Assembly: GCF_018613575.1 (NCBI RefSeq)
Contig: NZ_JAGGPX010000011.1
Coordinates: 41,482-105,481 of the forward strand
Source: Planococcus sp. ISL-110
Lineage (GTDB): Bacteria > Bacillota > Bacilli > Bacillales_A > Planococcaceae
Reading direction: 5' to 3'
DNA: 64,000 nucleotides
The translations under genes and the position numbers were made by a program. This document shows, in pieces, positions 8,847 through 18,607 of the stretch. Positions within the stretch are counted from its first letter, which is position 1; the number at the start of each line of letters is the position of its first letter. A model generated the notes under the pieces. That model searched no databases. It was given only the letters and a program-made list of their open reading frames with translations, and was not told where the DNA came from.

Positions 8847-10113
8847 CTTTTTCATCCTCCTTGCCTGATAAGAAGTATGTCATTTCCAAAGAAAGTTGCC
8901 GAGCTACAGCAGCGATGTCTTTTTTTGTGACATTCTTCCATCTATTGATCATGAATTCCGGTTCAAACGCATCCGTCAATTCCATATATTGATCGTAAAT
9001 TTCAATTTGTCCACGAGCCGAATCGAGTGCTTCTTTTAATTGATTCGTCAACAGCGCTTTTGTCTGATCAAGCTCAATATCGGAAATATTGCCGTTTTTG
9101 ATTTCTTCCAATTGCTCTAAAATCAAAGCCACCGCTTTTTCTTCTAGTTTTGAATCAATGCCGGCCAGAACGAACATCAGGCCAAATTGTGAAGCAAACG
9201 AACTCGATACATAATAGGCCATGCTTTCCTTTTCACGGATGTTGACAAACAATTTAGAATGCGCATAGCCACCAAAAACTCCGTTCATCAGCTGCATAAC
9301 CGGAAATTTTTCGTCTCGGAATGTAATCGGCGTAAAAAATGCCATGTGAAGCTTGCCTTGTTTCATGTCTTCGTATTCCAGTACACGCGACTGTTCCGGT
9401 TTCACCAATTCCAATGGTGGCACCGCAATCGCTCCTTCACGATCTTTAAAGTGGAAGTATTCACGAATGTGCGAAGCGATCATCTCTGGCTTTACATCAC
9501 CTACAGCGTAAATTTCAATTTCATTCTGTGCCACCATTTCTTTGTATTCGGCAACCAGCTGTTCGTTGGTAATATTTTCCACATCTTCAATTGTACCATT
9601 TGAAGATGTGGACGCCGGATGGTTCGGCAAAGCCAATTCCATCATGCGCTGTTGGGCATACCGCGTCTTTTCATCAAAAACAGATTCGATGCGCTGGATA
9701 ACAGCATTTTTTTCACGTTTGAAAATGGTCTCTTTGAACAGGCCATGCTCAAAATTAGGTTTAAACAGGACGATATACATCAAATTCAGTACCTTTTCAA
9801 GAACCCCTTTTTCAGACAGATACTGATCGTTCACCGTTTCAACATTCAAAGTTACCACATGTTCATTGCCCCGTTTAGAAGAATCTATGTAAAGAGACGT
9901 TCCGTAAAGGTCATCCAATACCATGCGAAGTGCAGTATGTGAAGGATAAACCTCATTGCTGTGCTGCAGTACATTTGCCAAAATCGAGCGTGCAGACGCT
10001 TTTTCCTTAGTCAGTTTATCTTTGAATTTGATTGAAAAATTTATTGTTTTAAATTGTGTCGTCTCATTGACGTGCACATTCACGCCTTTTGCGATGTTGA
10101 TCGTTTCAAACAT
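8839..10113 (-). CDS. ymfF: M16-family peptidase-like YmfF lacking the zinc motif
   Basis: The 424-residue protein aligns in character with M16 peptidases, with two alpha/beta halves and a C-terminal part with AYYVSSSFASQFG. I find no HxxEH motif where the catalytic helix should be; the region reads HTALRMVLDDLYGTSLYI. It is therefore probably the non-catalytic partner of YmfH. The start at 10113 follows GAGAGGGG; an upstream ATG at 10137 has a poorer site. It has a promoter of its own at 10144-10173 and heads the ymfF-H-I transcript. Confidence 0.88.
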   Translation of the reverse strand: MFETINIAKGVNVHVNETTQFKTINFSIKFKDKLTKEKASARSILANVLQHSNEVYPSHTALRMVLDDLYGTSLYIDSSKRGNEHVVTLNVETVNDQYLSEKGVLEKVLNLMYIVLFKPNFEHGLFKETIFKREKNAVIQRIESVFDEKTRYAQQRMMELALPNHPASTSSNGTIEDVENITNEQLVAEYKEMVAQNEIEIYAVGDVKPEMIASHIREYFHFKDREGAIAVPPLELVKPEQSRVLEYEDMKQGKLHMAFFTPITFRDEKFPVMQLMNGVFGGYAHSKLFVNIREKESMAYYVSSSFASQFGLMFVLAGIDSKLEEKAVALILEQLEEIKNGNISDIELDQTKALLTNQLKEALDSARGQIEIYDQYMELTDAFEPEFMINRWKNVTKKDIAAVARQLSLEMTYFLSGKEDEKDA

Positions 10114-10143
10114 TTGGAATCCCCTCTCGTCGTTCATGTTCTA

Positions 10144-10173
10144 ACTATACCGAACCTTTTCCGTTAATTGCAA
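10144..10173 (-). promoter_or_regulatory. Promoter of the ymfF operon
   Basis: On the minus strand TTGCAA (10168-10173), 18 bp, TATAGT (10144-10149). The -10 lies about 30 bp before the chosen ymfF start. Confidence 0.55.
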
Positions 10174-10176
10174 ATA

Positions 10177-10376
10177 AAGAAAAACGAAAGCAGCTAACTG
10201 AAGCTAACCTAAGTGCGCGACGTCCTGTCGCAACGGTTAGCTGCCCCGCTTCCTGCGGCCCCTCGCCGGGCATAAGATTCCCTAACGAAGTGGCGCCCTT
10301 TGCCACACAGTCAGGTGGCTTATGACCCTAGAATCTGGCCGTCGGAGCTAACCAATAAAGAAAAGCGAAAGCTGCC
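10177..10376. repeat. Structured intergenic element between nupQ and ymfF
   Basis: About 200 bp with higher G+C than the flanks and no open frame. It contains nested inverted repeats: GCAGCTAAC at 10190-10198 with GTTAGCTGC at 10236-10244, enclosing GCGAC (10217-10221) and GTCGC (10227-10231). Similar words recur near both ends (cgaaagcagctaac and gcgaaagctgcc). It shares CGGGCATAAG with the 37 kb gap. It resembles short intergenic repeats I recall from Bacillales, but I cannot count copies genome-wide here. Confidence 0.5.
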
Positions 10377-10393
10377 TTTCCAGCGGACAACTG

Positions 10394-10421
10394 AAAAAAG
10401 CCGTCGCAATGACGGCTTTTT
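10394..10421 (-). terminator. Terminator of the nup operon
   Basis: AAAAAGCCGTC at 10395-10405 pairs with GACGGCTTTTT at 10411-10421 around a 5-nt loop, with a T run on the minus strand, just after the nupQ stop. Confidence 0.85.
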
Positions 10422-10429
10422 CACACAGC

Positions 10430-11389
10430 TTATCGTTGACCTTTAATATATGGTTTACCATTTGCAAGCGGTGCCTTGGCGCGGCCGATAAATCCGGCAA
10501 GCGCAAAGATCGTCAAGACATACGGCAATATCAATAGAAAGACGTTTGGAATCTCCTGGATGATTGGAATAGATGAACCGACAATACTCAAGGATTGTGC
10601 AAATCCGAAGAACAAAGCAGCTCCCATGGCTCCAAGCGGATGCCATTTACCAAAAATCATCGCTGCCAGTGCCATAAAGCCCTGGCCATTAATCGTGGCA
10701 TGCCCAAAATCGTTGGTGATGGTCTGTGCATATATCGCACCACCGATTCCTGCTAATGCACCGGATATCATAACCGCCACATAGCGCATTCTCACAACGT
10801 TGACCCCCATTGTATCGGCAGCCATCGGGTGTTCCCCAACAGCGCGAAGGCGCAGACCGAAAGGCGTCTTGTAGATCACAAACCACGCAACAAAGGCCAT
10901 AGCAATCGCAAAGAACGATGTATTGTAGACAGATGTAAAGAATAAACGTCCGATAACTGGAATGTCTGACAGGAACGGCACATTATAGCGTGCAAAGCGC
11001 TCTGTAATAAAGTCTGTCTGCCCCTTGTCGAAAATTCTTTTCACCAGATACAATGACAATGCAACAGCTAATAAGTTAATGGCAACACCTGATACCACCT
11101 GATCCGCCCGGAATGAGATGGACGCAACAGCGTGCAGCAATGATAACAGCAGCGCAGCAATCATAGCCGCTATCAGCGCAATCCAAGGCGTGGCTGCGCC
11201 GAATGTATCAGCGTACAGTAAGTTAAACAAAATCCCGACAAAAGCACCAATGACCATCAGCCCTTCAAGACCGATGTTGACAACTCCGGATCTTTCCGAG
11301 AATACGCCGCCGATTGCCACTAAAATAAGCGGTGCTGCATAGAAAATCGCTGAAGGAATGATGAAGTATAGAACCTCCAAGAAACTCAT
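10430..11389 (-). CDS. nupQ: Nucleoside ABC transporter permease
   Basis: This is the second membrane subunit of a BMP-type nucleoside importer. The 319-residue protein is almost entirely hydrophobic, with about eight to ten predicted helices, and contains FSERSGVVNIGLEGLM and EHPMAADTMGVNV, characteristic of the BPD_transp_2 (RbsC-like) permeases. The start at 11389 follows AAGGAGG located in the end of nupP, one nucleotide past the nupP stop. The frame is open for 11 more codons upstream, but they are arginine-rich and lie before the ribosome site. Confidence 0.93.
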   Translation of the reverse strand: MSFLEVLYFIIPSAIFYAAPLILVAIGGVFSERSGVVNIGLEGLMVIGAFVGILFNLLYADTFGAATPWIALIAAMIAALLLSLLHAVASISFRADQVVSGVAINLLAVALSLYLVKRIFDKGQTDFITERFARYNVPFLSDIPVIGRLFFTSVYNTSFFAIAMAFVAWFVIYKTPFGLRLRAVGEHPMAADTMGVNVVRMRYVAVMISGALAGIGGAIYAQTITNDFGHATINGQGFMALAAMIFGKWHPLGAMGAALFFGFAQSLSIVGSSIPIIQEIPNVFLLILPYVLTIFALAGFIGRAKAPLANGKPYIKGQR

Positions 11390-11390
11390 A

Positions 11391-12440
11391 TTACTTCGCC
11401 TCCTTCTTCTTTGCTGATGCACGGAGCAGCAGCAAGCGAATGATGTAGCCGGAAGCTACAAAGAAGATGATAACTGCGATAACGATTTCAACGATTTCAA
11501 TCGGAATACCCGCAGCATTCGGCATATTCAATGCTCCATATTTTAAGGAGCCGAACAATGTAGCACCGAAAATTACACCAAGCGGCGTGTTCATGCCAAG
11601 CAGGGCGACCGCGATTCCATCAAATCCGATACCGGTGAATCCGCCTTTGGAAGAAACATACTCGAACGTTCCAAGTGCTTCCATTGCTCCAGCCATTCCG
11701 GCAAATGCACCTGAGATGACCATCGCCAAAATAATATTCTTATTGACGTTCATTCCTGCATATTGTGAGGCATTCTGGTTAAAGCCAACAGCTTTCAGTT
11801 CAAAGCCGAGCGTCGTTTTCTCCAGGATGAACCACATAACACCGACCATGATCAATGCAAGAATAATTCCGTAATGCAGCCGTGAAAATTCCGTCAGGTT
11901 CTCAAGAAACTCAGAACGCAATGAAGCACTGGCAAAAATGTTCTCTGTCCGGTCGCCTCCTTCAGAAACCGTCCGGATTAATGCGTTCGTTACATGCAAC
12001 GCAATATAGTTCATCATAATGGTCACAATTACTTCATGGACATGGAATTTCGCTTTCAGGAGGCCTGGTACAAAGCCCCATAATGCGCCGGCTACCGCTG
12101 CCGCAATGATTGCTAACGGCAAGTGGATGACTTTTGGCAATTCAACAGCTACCCCTACATAAGCTGCAGCAAACCAACCGACGATCAATTGCCCTTCCAC
12201 ACCGATATTGAAAAGACCTGAGCGGAACGCAAAAGCGACCGCAAGACCAGCTAATAAATAAGGTGTGATTTGGCGAATTGTTTCGCCAATCGTATACATA
12301 TCTCCAAAAATCCCGTTCCAAAGAGCAGCATAGCCTTCCAGTGGATTATAGCCACTGACCAGCATAATCACCGCGCCGACCAAGAGTCCTAAAATAACGG
12401 AAATGATGGGGACCAGGAGATTGGTCGCTTTATTCGACAT
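11391..12440 (-). CDS. nupP: Nucleoside ABC transporter permease
   Basis: First membrane subunit of the importer, 349 residues, multi-helix. FRSGLFNIGVEGQLIVGWF marks it as the longer permease of the YufP/NupP type. It starts at 12440 with AGGTGAGG just upstream and overlaps the end of the ATPase gene by 11 nt. The tight packing with nupO and nupQ indicates one transcript and a 1:1:1 assembly. Confidence 0.93.
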   Translation of the reverse strand: MSNKATNLLVPIISVILGLLVGAVIMLVSGYNPLEGYAALWNGIFGDMYTIGETIRQITPYLLAGLAVAFAFRSGLFNIGVEGQLIVGWFAAAYVGVAVELPKVIHLPLAIIAAAVAGALWGFVPGLLKAKFHVHEVIVTIMMNYIALHVTNALIRTVSEGGDRTENIFASASLRSEFLENLTEFSRLHYGIILALIMVGVMWFILEKTTLGFELKAVGFNQNASQYAGMNVNKNIILAMVISGAFAGMAGAMEALGTFEYVSSKGGFTGIGFDGIAVALLGMNTPLGVIFGATLFGSLKYGALNMPNAAGIPIEIVEIVIAVIIFFVASGYIIRLLLLRASAKKKEAK

Positions 12441-13989
12441 GCTGATCCTCACCTTTCTTCGTCAAATCCTGTGATTCCGCATGGCTCGTATGACCTGCCA
12501 TCAATAATCCCAATTGCTGTTCGCTGGTGTTTTCCGGTGTCACTATATCCACAATTTCGCCGTCATGGATAACCGCGATACGGTCTGAAACGTTCATGAC
12601 TTCGTCCAGTTCAAAGGAAATCAGCAAAACAGCTTTGCCATTGTCGCGCTGTTCAATCAACCGGCTATGGATAAATTCAATGGCACCAACATCCAAGCCT
12701 CTGGTCGGCAATGCCGCAATCAGCAGATCCGGATCCCGATCAACTTCACGTCCGATAATGGCTTTTTGCTGATTGCCTCCTGATAAGGAACGCGCCAATT
12801 CTGAGGGTCCCTGTGTCCGGACATCAAAGTCCTTGATGACCTGCAATGCTTTTTCATTGATTTTGCTGTAATCGATAATGCCCGATTTGGAAATTGGTTT
12901 TGTGTAATAGGTTTGAAGCGAAATATTATGGCCTATTGGGAAATCCAATATCAGACCGTGCTTATGGCGATCCTGTGGGATATGCCCGACTCCGGATTCC
13001 GTCACTTTTCGCGGCTTCATATTGGTGACGTCTTTTCCATTGATTAAGATCGTGCCACTTTTCACTTTCCGCAGACCCGTAATCGCTTCGATCAACTCAG
13101 ACTGTCCATTGCCGTCAATTCCAGCAATTCCAACAATTTCACCTTTGCGGACGTTCAGATTCAAGCTTTTCACTTTCTCTACTCCACGGTAATCCTGAAC
13201 CACCAAGTCTTTGATATCCAGGATTTCTTCCCCCGGAAATGCCGGACCTTTAACCGTGGTGAATTCCACCTGGCGCCCGACCATGAGCGAAGCAAGGTCG
13301 TTCGGATTGGTTTCAGCAGTAACGACCGTGCCGATTCCCTGGCCTTTGCGGATAACGGTTACCCGGTCCGATACATCCATGATTTCCTTTAATTTATGCG
13401 TGATTAAAATAATCGATTTTCCTTCAGCAATCAACCGCTTCATGATTTGAATCAATTCCGTAATTTCCTGAGGCGTCAAGGAAGCAGTCGGCTCATCAAA
13501 AATCAAAATCTCAGCGCCTCGGTACAATGTCTTCAGAATTTCCACACGCTGCTGCATGCCCACCGAAATATCCTCAATAATCGCATATGGATCGACATTC
13601 AAGGCGTATTTTTCAGACAGTGCTTGAACTTTTTTAGCCGCATCTTTTTTATTGGTGACCCCATATTTGGTTGGCTCACTTCCCAAAATGATGTTTTCAG
13701 TGACAGAAAAGTTTTCGACCAGCATAAAATGCTGGTGGACCATTCCGATGCCAAGTTCATTGGCTATGTTTGGATTGGCAATATCGACTTTTTTTCCACG
13801 AACCCGGATTTCTCCGCCTTCCGGTTGGTACAAACCGAATAGGACGTTCATCAAAGTCGATTTCCCAGCGCCATTTTCCCCTAATAATGCATGAATTTCT
13901 CCCTTTTGCAGTTGCAGCGTAATATTGTCATTGGCGACAAACGTACCGAACTCTTTACGGATATTCAGCATTTCGATTACATACTCCAC
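12430..13989 (-). CDS. nupO: Nucleoside ABC transporter ATPase with two nucleotide-binding domains
   Basis: A fused double ABC ATPase of 519 residues. The N-terminal cassette has an intact Walker A GENGAGKST and signature SVGMQQR. The C-terminal cassette has the degenerate A-loop GIDGNGQSEL, without the lysine, and signature LSGGNQQK, as is usual in the RbsA/NupO branch. It energises uptake through nupP and nupQ. I favour GTG at 13989, 8 nt after GGGGGAG; the in-frame GTG at 13998 would overlap that site. A terminator lies between nupN and nupO, so expression is lower than that of the binding protein. Confidence 0.93.
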   Translation of the reverse strand: MEYVIEMLNIRKEFGTFVANDNITLQLQKGEIHALLGENGAGKSTLMNVLFGLYQPEGGEIRVRGKKVDIANPNIANELGIGMVHQHFMLVENFSVTENIILGSEPTKYGVTNKKDAAKKVQALSEKYALNVDPYAIIEDISVGMQQRVEILKTLYRGAEILIFDEPTASLTPQEITELIQIMKRLIAEGKSIILITHKLKEIMDVSDRVTVIRKGQGIGTVVTAETNPNDLASLMVGRQVEFTTVKGPAFPGEEILDIKDLVVQDYRGVEKVKSLNLNVRKGEIVGIAGIDGNGQSELIEAITGLRKVKSGTILINGKDVTNMKPRKVTESGVGHIPQDRHKHGLILDFPIGHNISLQTYYTKPISKSGIIDYSKINEKALQVIKDFDVRTQGPSELARSLSGGNQQKAIIGREVDRDPDLLIAALPTRGLDVGAIEFIHSRLIEQRDNGKAVLLISFELDEVMNVSDRIAVIHDGEIVDIVTPENTSEQQLGLLMAGHTSHAESQDLTKKGEDQHVE

Positions 13990-14091
13990 TGTTGTCACTC
14001 CCCCGAAAACTACTAACTTTTTAGATTAATTAATACAGGAAAGGCTTCCGTTGCCAAAAACCTTTCATCTATTAATTTTCAGCTTATAGGC

Positions 14092-14131
14092 AAAAAAAAT
14101 CATAAAGACCGGTTCAACCGGTCTTTATGAT
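14092..14131 (-). terminator. Strong hairpin between nupN and nupO
   Basis: ATCATAAAGACCGGT at 14099-14113 pairs with ACCGGTCTTTATGAT at 14117-14131, a perfect 15-bp stem followed by eight T residues on the minus strand. It probably terminates most transcripts after the binding-protein gene, leaving readthrough for the ATPase and permeases. Confidence 0.9.
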
Positions 14132-14151
14132 GACCGTATTACTAATTGATT

Positions 14152-15228
14152 TTATTCTACTGTTTCAGGAACAACAATGTCGCCATCGATAACTTGTTGC
14201 TTGTATTCTTCGATTTGCGCCATTTTATCTTCAGGAATTGCTCCACGTGAATCTGCAAGACCTACGCCATCATCAGACAAACCATAAGTGATGGTTTCGC
14301 CCCCTGGGAATTCGCCTGCCATTGCCTGTTCAGAAATATTGATTACAGCCGTATCAACACGCTTCAGTACAGAAGTCAAAGTGACATTGGTATCGCCAGT
14401 TTGGCCTTCATCGTACTGGTCAGCATCTACGCCGATAACCCAAATATTCGCTTCCGGATCTGACTCTTTACGTTCTTTAGCTTCTGTGAACACACCATTG
14501 CCTGTACCGCCAGCAGCGTGGAAAATGATATCCGCTCCAGCAGAGTACATACGGTTCGCAGTTGTTTTACCTAATTCCGCTTTATCAAAAGCCCCTGTGT
14601 ATTGAACATCGACTTCAATTGAATCGTCTACAGTCGCAACTCCTTCAAGGAATCCTGCTTCAAAACGCTCGATTACCGGAATTTCCATCCCGCCAACAAA
14701 TCCGATTTTGTTAGTTTCCGTCATTAAAGCTGCCGCTACACCCGCAAGGAATGCACCTTCCTGCTCTTTAAACAAAACACTTGCAACGTTCGGTGCATCT
14801 ACTACAGCATCAATAATCGCGATTTGGGCTTCGGGTTGCTGCTCAGCAATTTCAGCTACAGCACCTTCCATAAGGAAACCGATTCCGAATACCACATCAA
14901 AATCACGACGGATTAAGTTGTTCAAGTTGGTGTTGTAATCCGCGTCTGATGCAGACTGAAGGTAATCATAGCCGCCATCGCCTTTTTCAAGGCCATTTTC
15001 TTCACCAAATTGCTGGATGCCTTCCCAAGCAGATTGGTTGAATGATTTATCATCCACACCGCCAACATCTGTAACCATAGCTACAGAGAAATCAGAAGCT
15101 TCTTCCGTGCCTTCTTCTCCCCCGCCCGTTTCGCCAGTTGAAGTATCTTCTTCACTTCCGCAGGCAGCAAGCATAGTCCCAGCAGCAAGCATCAATGATA
15201 AACCTAGACCAAATTTACGTTTTGTCAA
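14152..15228 (-). CDS. nupN: BMP-family nucleoside-binding lipoprotein
   Basis: Extracellular substrate-binding lipoprotein of the importer. The 358-residue protein has a lipoprotein signal ending in the lipobox LAAC with Cys23, an acidic glycine-rich tether, and the BMP fold (VAMVTDVGGVDDKSFNQSAW, then AGADIIFHAAGGTGNGVF). The B. subtilis and Listeria relatives are NupN/YufN and TcsA, with purine nucleosides as the expected ligand. The start is TTG at 15228, 8 nt after GGGGG; the longer frame has no ribosome site. It follows the gntR gene by 47 nt. Confidence 0.93.
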   Translation of the reverse strand: MTKRKFGLGLSLMLAAGTMLAACGSEEDTSTGETGGGEEGTEEASDFSVAMVTDVGGVDDKSFNQSAWEGIQQFGEENGLEKGDGGYDYLQSASDADYNTNLNNLIRRDFDVVFGIGFLMEGAVAEIAEQQPEAQIAIIDAVVDAPNVASVLFKEQEGAFLAGVAAALMTETNKIGFVGGMEIPVIERFEAGFLEGVATVDDSIEVDVQYTGAFDKAELGKTTANRMYSAGADIIFHAAGGTGNGVFTEAKERKESDPEANIWVIGVDADQYDEGQTGDTNVTLTSVLKRVDTAVINISEQAMAGEFPGGETITYGLSDDGVGLADSRGAIPEDKMAQIEEYKQQVIDGDIVVPETVE

Positions 15229-15275
15229 TGTAATAACCCCCAAGGTTTTTTTGATATTAGCAGGAATTTGATGTT

Positions 15276-16004
15276 TTACACGCGTTTGCGAACCACATGA
15301 AAGCTGAACTTATCAGCTCTAAAATAATTCTTTGAATAAAGCACCAAGCGATCGTCTTCATCGTAATGGAGCTGTTTTAATACCAGTAATGCTGTTTCCG
15401 GTTCACATTCCAGTATTGGCGAAACTTCTTCATGATATCCGGTCGGATCGATAAATGTCACCGCATAGGATATATGAATGTCCCCCGATTCTTCAATCGC
15501 TGTAAAAATGGAACTTTCGGTGCGCCCTAAAAAATCTGCAGGCAAATAATCCGAAGGCACCTTGTCGATGCAATAGACGACAGGGTCTCCGTTTGCCGTG
15601 CGGACGCGTTCAATAGTAATAATAGTATCATCGCCAGTGCAATGAAAGCGTTTTATATCCTCTTCAGAGGAAAGGCTTTCCGAAGTGCTCAAGTAGATGG
15701 CACCTGGTTCCATTCCTGCCTGGCGGATCATGTCGGAAACACTCGTCAATTGTTCAATCCCAGAAGAAAATAATGGTTTTGAATTGACGAATGTTCCGAC
15801 TCCGTGGCGTCTGACGATTATATTATCTTCTTCCAACAACCGGAGCGCTTCTCGTAAAGTCGCGCGGCTGACTCCCAGTGTTTTCGATAACTCGAATTCG
15901 GACGGCAACTTCTCTTTTTCTTTGTAGACGCCCGCAGCAATATCCTGTTTCATTCGATCGATCACTTGAAGGTACAAAGCACGATGATCCGATTTAATTG
16001 TCAT
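15276..16004 (-). CDS. GntR/HutC-family transcriptional regulator
   Basis: A 242-residue repressor-type protein. The N-terminal winged helix at about 10-75 has [25 protein letters not shown] and RRHGVGTF, and the C-terminal UTRA ligand-binding domain of HutC type spans about 90-235. In Listeria and B. subtilis a GntR gene (ymfC) sits at this spot beside ftsK/spoIIIE. Because it directly precedes nupNOPQ on the same strand, control of nucleoside uptake is a fair inference. The start at 16004 follows GGGTGGTG. A palindrome lies in its leader at 16028-16041. Confidence 0.88.
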   Translation of the reverse strand: MTIKSDHRALYLQVIDRMKQDIAAGVYKEKEKLPSEFELSKTLGVSRATLREALRLLEEDNIIVRRHGVGTFVNSKPLFSSGIEQLTSVSDMIRQAGMEPGAIYLSTSESLSSEEDIKRFHCTGDDTIITIERVRTANGDPVVYCIDKVPSDYLPADFLGRTESSIFTAIEESGDIHISYAVTFIDPTGYHEEVSPILECEPETALLVLKQLHYDEDDRLVLYSKNYFRADKFSFHVVRKRV

Positions 16005-16027
16005 ACGATTCACCACCCATGACAGAG

Positions 16028-16073
16028 ATCAGACATCTGATGTAAAACATTCCTACTAATCAAAATTACTATA
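16028..16073 (-). promoter_or_regulatory. gntR-nup control region: -10 element and candidate operator
   Basis: A -10-like TATAGT (16068-16073, minus strand) has only a weak -35 partner. Downstream lies ATCAGACATCTGAT (16028-16041), a perfect inverted repeat with 6-bp arms, about 20-33 nt after the expected start site. That position suits a repressor roadblock, so autoregulation by the adjacent GntR protein is plausible but unproven. Confidence 0.45.
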
Positions 16074-16179
16074 ACACTTATTAGAAATGAAATAAATAGC
16101 ATTTTGTCGAATTTAGCGAATTTTCGCTTCTTCATTATCTTAAATACTGATCATTTTGTCACAAAAAAACCTAAAAAGC

Positions 16180-18528
16180 TCAGTAATCTTCCTGCTTTGG
16201 AACTAAGACCGTTCGAGGTTTGCTGCCTTCATAAGGTCCAACCACTCCCCGCTGCTCCATTTGGTCTATGATCCGTGCAGCCCGCGAATAGCCGACGCGG
16301 AACCGGCGCTGCAGCATCGAAACTGATGCTGTCTGCATTTCAGTTACCATCTGTACAGCTTCATCATAAATTTCATCCGTTTCTTCATCTATCTTGGTGT
16401 CATCGATCTCACTTGGAATCATATCTTCCTGGTATTGAGCTTTTTGCTGTTCAATAACAAAGTCGACAATTTTTTCGACCTCTGAATCCGACAGGAAAGC
16501 ACCTTGGACGCGCACAGGCTTTGATTGTCCGGCTCCAAGGAATAGCATATCACCGCGGCCCAGTAATTTTTCAGCGCCGCCCATATCCAGGATCGTTCGA
16601 GAATCGATGGATGATGAAACGGCAAAGGAAATGCGGGATGGGATATTCGCCTTGATGACGCCTGTAATAACGTTGACACTTGGACGCTGTGTAGCGATGA
16701 TCAGGTGGATGCCTGCCGCACGTGCCATCTGAGCCAATCGGGTGATGGCATCCTCCACTTCATTTGAAGCGACCATCATCAAATCGGCCAATTCATCGAC
16801 GATTACCACAATAAATGGCAATTTGGGATGCTTGTCTTCATTTTCTTCGTTGAAAACACGGACATATTCGTTATAGCCTTCGATATTGCGTGTTCCCGTA
16901 TGCGAAAACAGCTCATACCTTCTTTCCATTTCGGACACGATTTTCTTCAATGCCTGTGCCGCTTTCCGCGGGTCTGTCACAACCGGCGCCAATAGATGGG
17001 GAATGCCGTTATAGACATTCAGTTCCACCATTTTTGGATCGATCATCATCATTTTCACTTCGTGCGGCTTGGCGCGCATGATGATGCTGGTGATGATGCC
17101 GTTGATGCACACCGATTTCCCGCTGCCCGTCGAACCGGCAACCAGCAAATGCGGCATTTTGTTTAGTTCTGTCATTACCGCCTGGCCTGTAACGTCTCTC
17201 CCAAGAGCGAATAACAGCTTGGCATCCGGCCGGTTGTTTTCTTCCGATTCCAGTACTTCCCGCAGACTGACAATCGATACTTCCGAATTTGGCACTTCGA
17301 TACCGATGGCGGATTTACCTGGAATCGGCGCTTCAATACGGATATCGCGCGCTGCCAACGCCAATGCCAAATCATCGTGCAGACTGACGATTTTACTCAC
17401 TTTGACACCAGTATCCGGCAAGACTTCGTATTTGGTAACAGCTGGCCCCAGATGGACCTGCGTCACTTTCGCCCGAACGCCAAAGCTTTGGAAAGTTTTT
17501 TCAAGCTTCTTGGCATTTTTTTGGATGCCCGAATACTCACCACTTTGGTCATGATGGGGCGGCAAGGTCAACAAGCTGAGAGGCGGCAATTGATATTCTT
17601 CATTCTCCAGCTCTTCTGCCGTCGACAGTAATTGAGTTTCTGTGGTCTCCGGTACTGCAGCAGATTCTGCAGTAGGTTTTGGCGAAGCTTCCGCCTGTTT
17701 CGGTTTGACGTTTTCAGTAAATGCTGAAATGATCGGCTCTTCCTGCTTCGGCCGGTAAAGAAGGTCTTCTTGCTCTTCTTCCTCTTCATAGGCTAAGGAT
17801 TCATTGATCTCCAGTACTTGCTCAGGCTCCGACTTTTTGCGTGGAGCCCGTATTTTTTTCGGTTGGTCCCGTTGAAAGCGGCTCACTAGCGCATCGAACG
17901 CTGGGCGGGCACTTGGTATCTTTTCAGCAATAAAAGGTGCTGCCGCTTTTCCAGTCAAAATAATGGCGCCGATTGACAGCAAGATGATTGCCACCACCCA
18001 CGTGCCAGCGGTATCAAACAGCACATGCAACAGCGCGTACAGCAAAGCACCGATGATTCCGCCTCCTGTAGCCAAATAACTGTTCCAGATTGTGCCGGTC
18101 ATTTGTGTGGTGCGGATGGTTTCGGATAGGACATTGGATGAAGTGATCGGCAAGATGGTTCCTGCCGCCCAGATCAAATGGCAAATCAGCAAAATGCCGA
18201 TCAGTACGAATGCGGATCCAACCGCCACTTTCGCTCTCGGTTTCGGCCATGCCCGCTTGACCATCACATAGACAGCTACATAGACAAGTGTCAATGGAAT
18301 CAGAAAGGCCATATAGCCCGCTATAAATTCAGCCATATTAAAGAACATCTTGCCGATTACCCCTAGTTGGAACACCATCAATACAGATATCCCCAATAAT
18401 ACCAGGCCAATCATTTCATAAGCGATCATCGGCATCGGCTGCTGTTTTCTGTTTTTCGGTTTTGTTTTTGGTTTTGCTTTCGCTCTCGCTTTTGGTTTTG
18501 CCTTCGTAGTTGTACGAGCCCTGGTCAT
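16180..18528 (-). CDS. ftsK: FtsK/SpoIIIE-family DNA translocase
   Basis: This hexameric ATP-driven motor moves chromosomal DNA through the division septum. The 782-residue protein (numbers here count from the alternative GTG one codon earlier) has a basic Lys/Arg/Ala-rich tail at 1-30, membrane helices between about 38 and 195, and an acidic linker at about 225-330. The motor has Walker A GSTGSGKS at 466-473 and Walker B VVIVDE at 575-580, and the C-terminal gamma winged helix ([18 protein letters not shown]) reads the polarity sequence. It occupies the locus of B. subtilis spoIIIE. ATG at 18528 has GAGGG 6 nt upstream. Confidence 0.95.
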   Translation of the reverse strand: MTRARTTTKAKPKARAKAKPKTKPKNRKQQPMPMIAYEMIGLVLLGISVLMVFQLGVIGKMFFNMAEFIAGYMAFLIPLTLVYVAVYVMVKRAWPKPRAKVAVGSAFVLIGILLICHLIWAAGTILPITSSNVLSETIRTTQMTGTIWNSYLATGGGIIGALLYALLHVLFDTAGTWVVAIILLSIGAIILTGKAAAPFIAEKIPSARPAFDALVSRFQRDQPKKIRAPRKKSEPEQVLEINESLAYEEEEEQEDLLYRPKQEEPIISAFTENVKPKQAEASPKPTAESAAVPETTETQLLSTAEELENEEYQLPPLSLLTLPPHHDQSGEYSGIQKNAKKLEKTFQSFGVRAKVTQVHLGPAVTKYEVLPDTGVKVSKIVSLHDDLALALAARDIRIEAPIPGKSAIGIEVPNSEVSIVSLREVLESEENNRPDAKLLFALGRDVTGQAVMTELNKMPHLLVAGSTGSGKSVCINGIITSIIMRAKPHEVKMMMIDPKMVELNVYNGIPHLLAPVVTDPRKAAQALKKIVSEMERRYELFSHTGTRNIEGYNEYVRVFNEENEDKHPKLPFIVVIVDELADLMMVASNEVEDAITRLAQMARAAGIHLIIATQRPSVNVITGVIKANIPSRISFAVSSSIDSRTILDMGGAEKLLGRGDMLFLGAGQSKPVRVQGAFLSDSEVEKIVDFVIEQQKAQYQEDMIPSEIDDTKIDEETDEIYDEAVQMVTEMQTASVSMLQRRFRVGYSRAARIIDQMEQRGVVGPYEGSKPRTVLVPKQEDY

Positions 18529-18555
18529 CACGATCCCTCATTTCCTCCGTAATCG

Positions 18556-18598
18556 AAAAAGGATTTCCTCCGAATAACTCGGTATGGAAATCCTTTTT
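18556..18598 (-). terminator. Terminator after rnjB
   Basis: AAAAAGGATTTCC at 18556-18568 pairs with GGAAATCCTTTTT at 18586-18598. The loop holds a second small stem, CCGA/TCGG. The T run faces the minus strand, 9 nt after the rnjB stop. Confidence 0.8.
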
Positions 18599-18607
18599 CT
18601 TTTTCTC

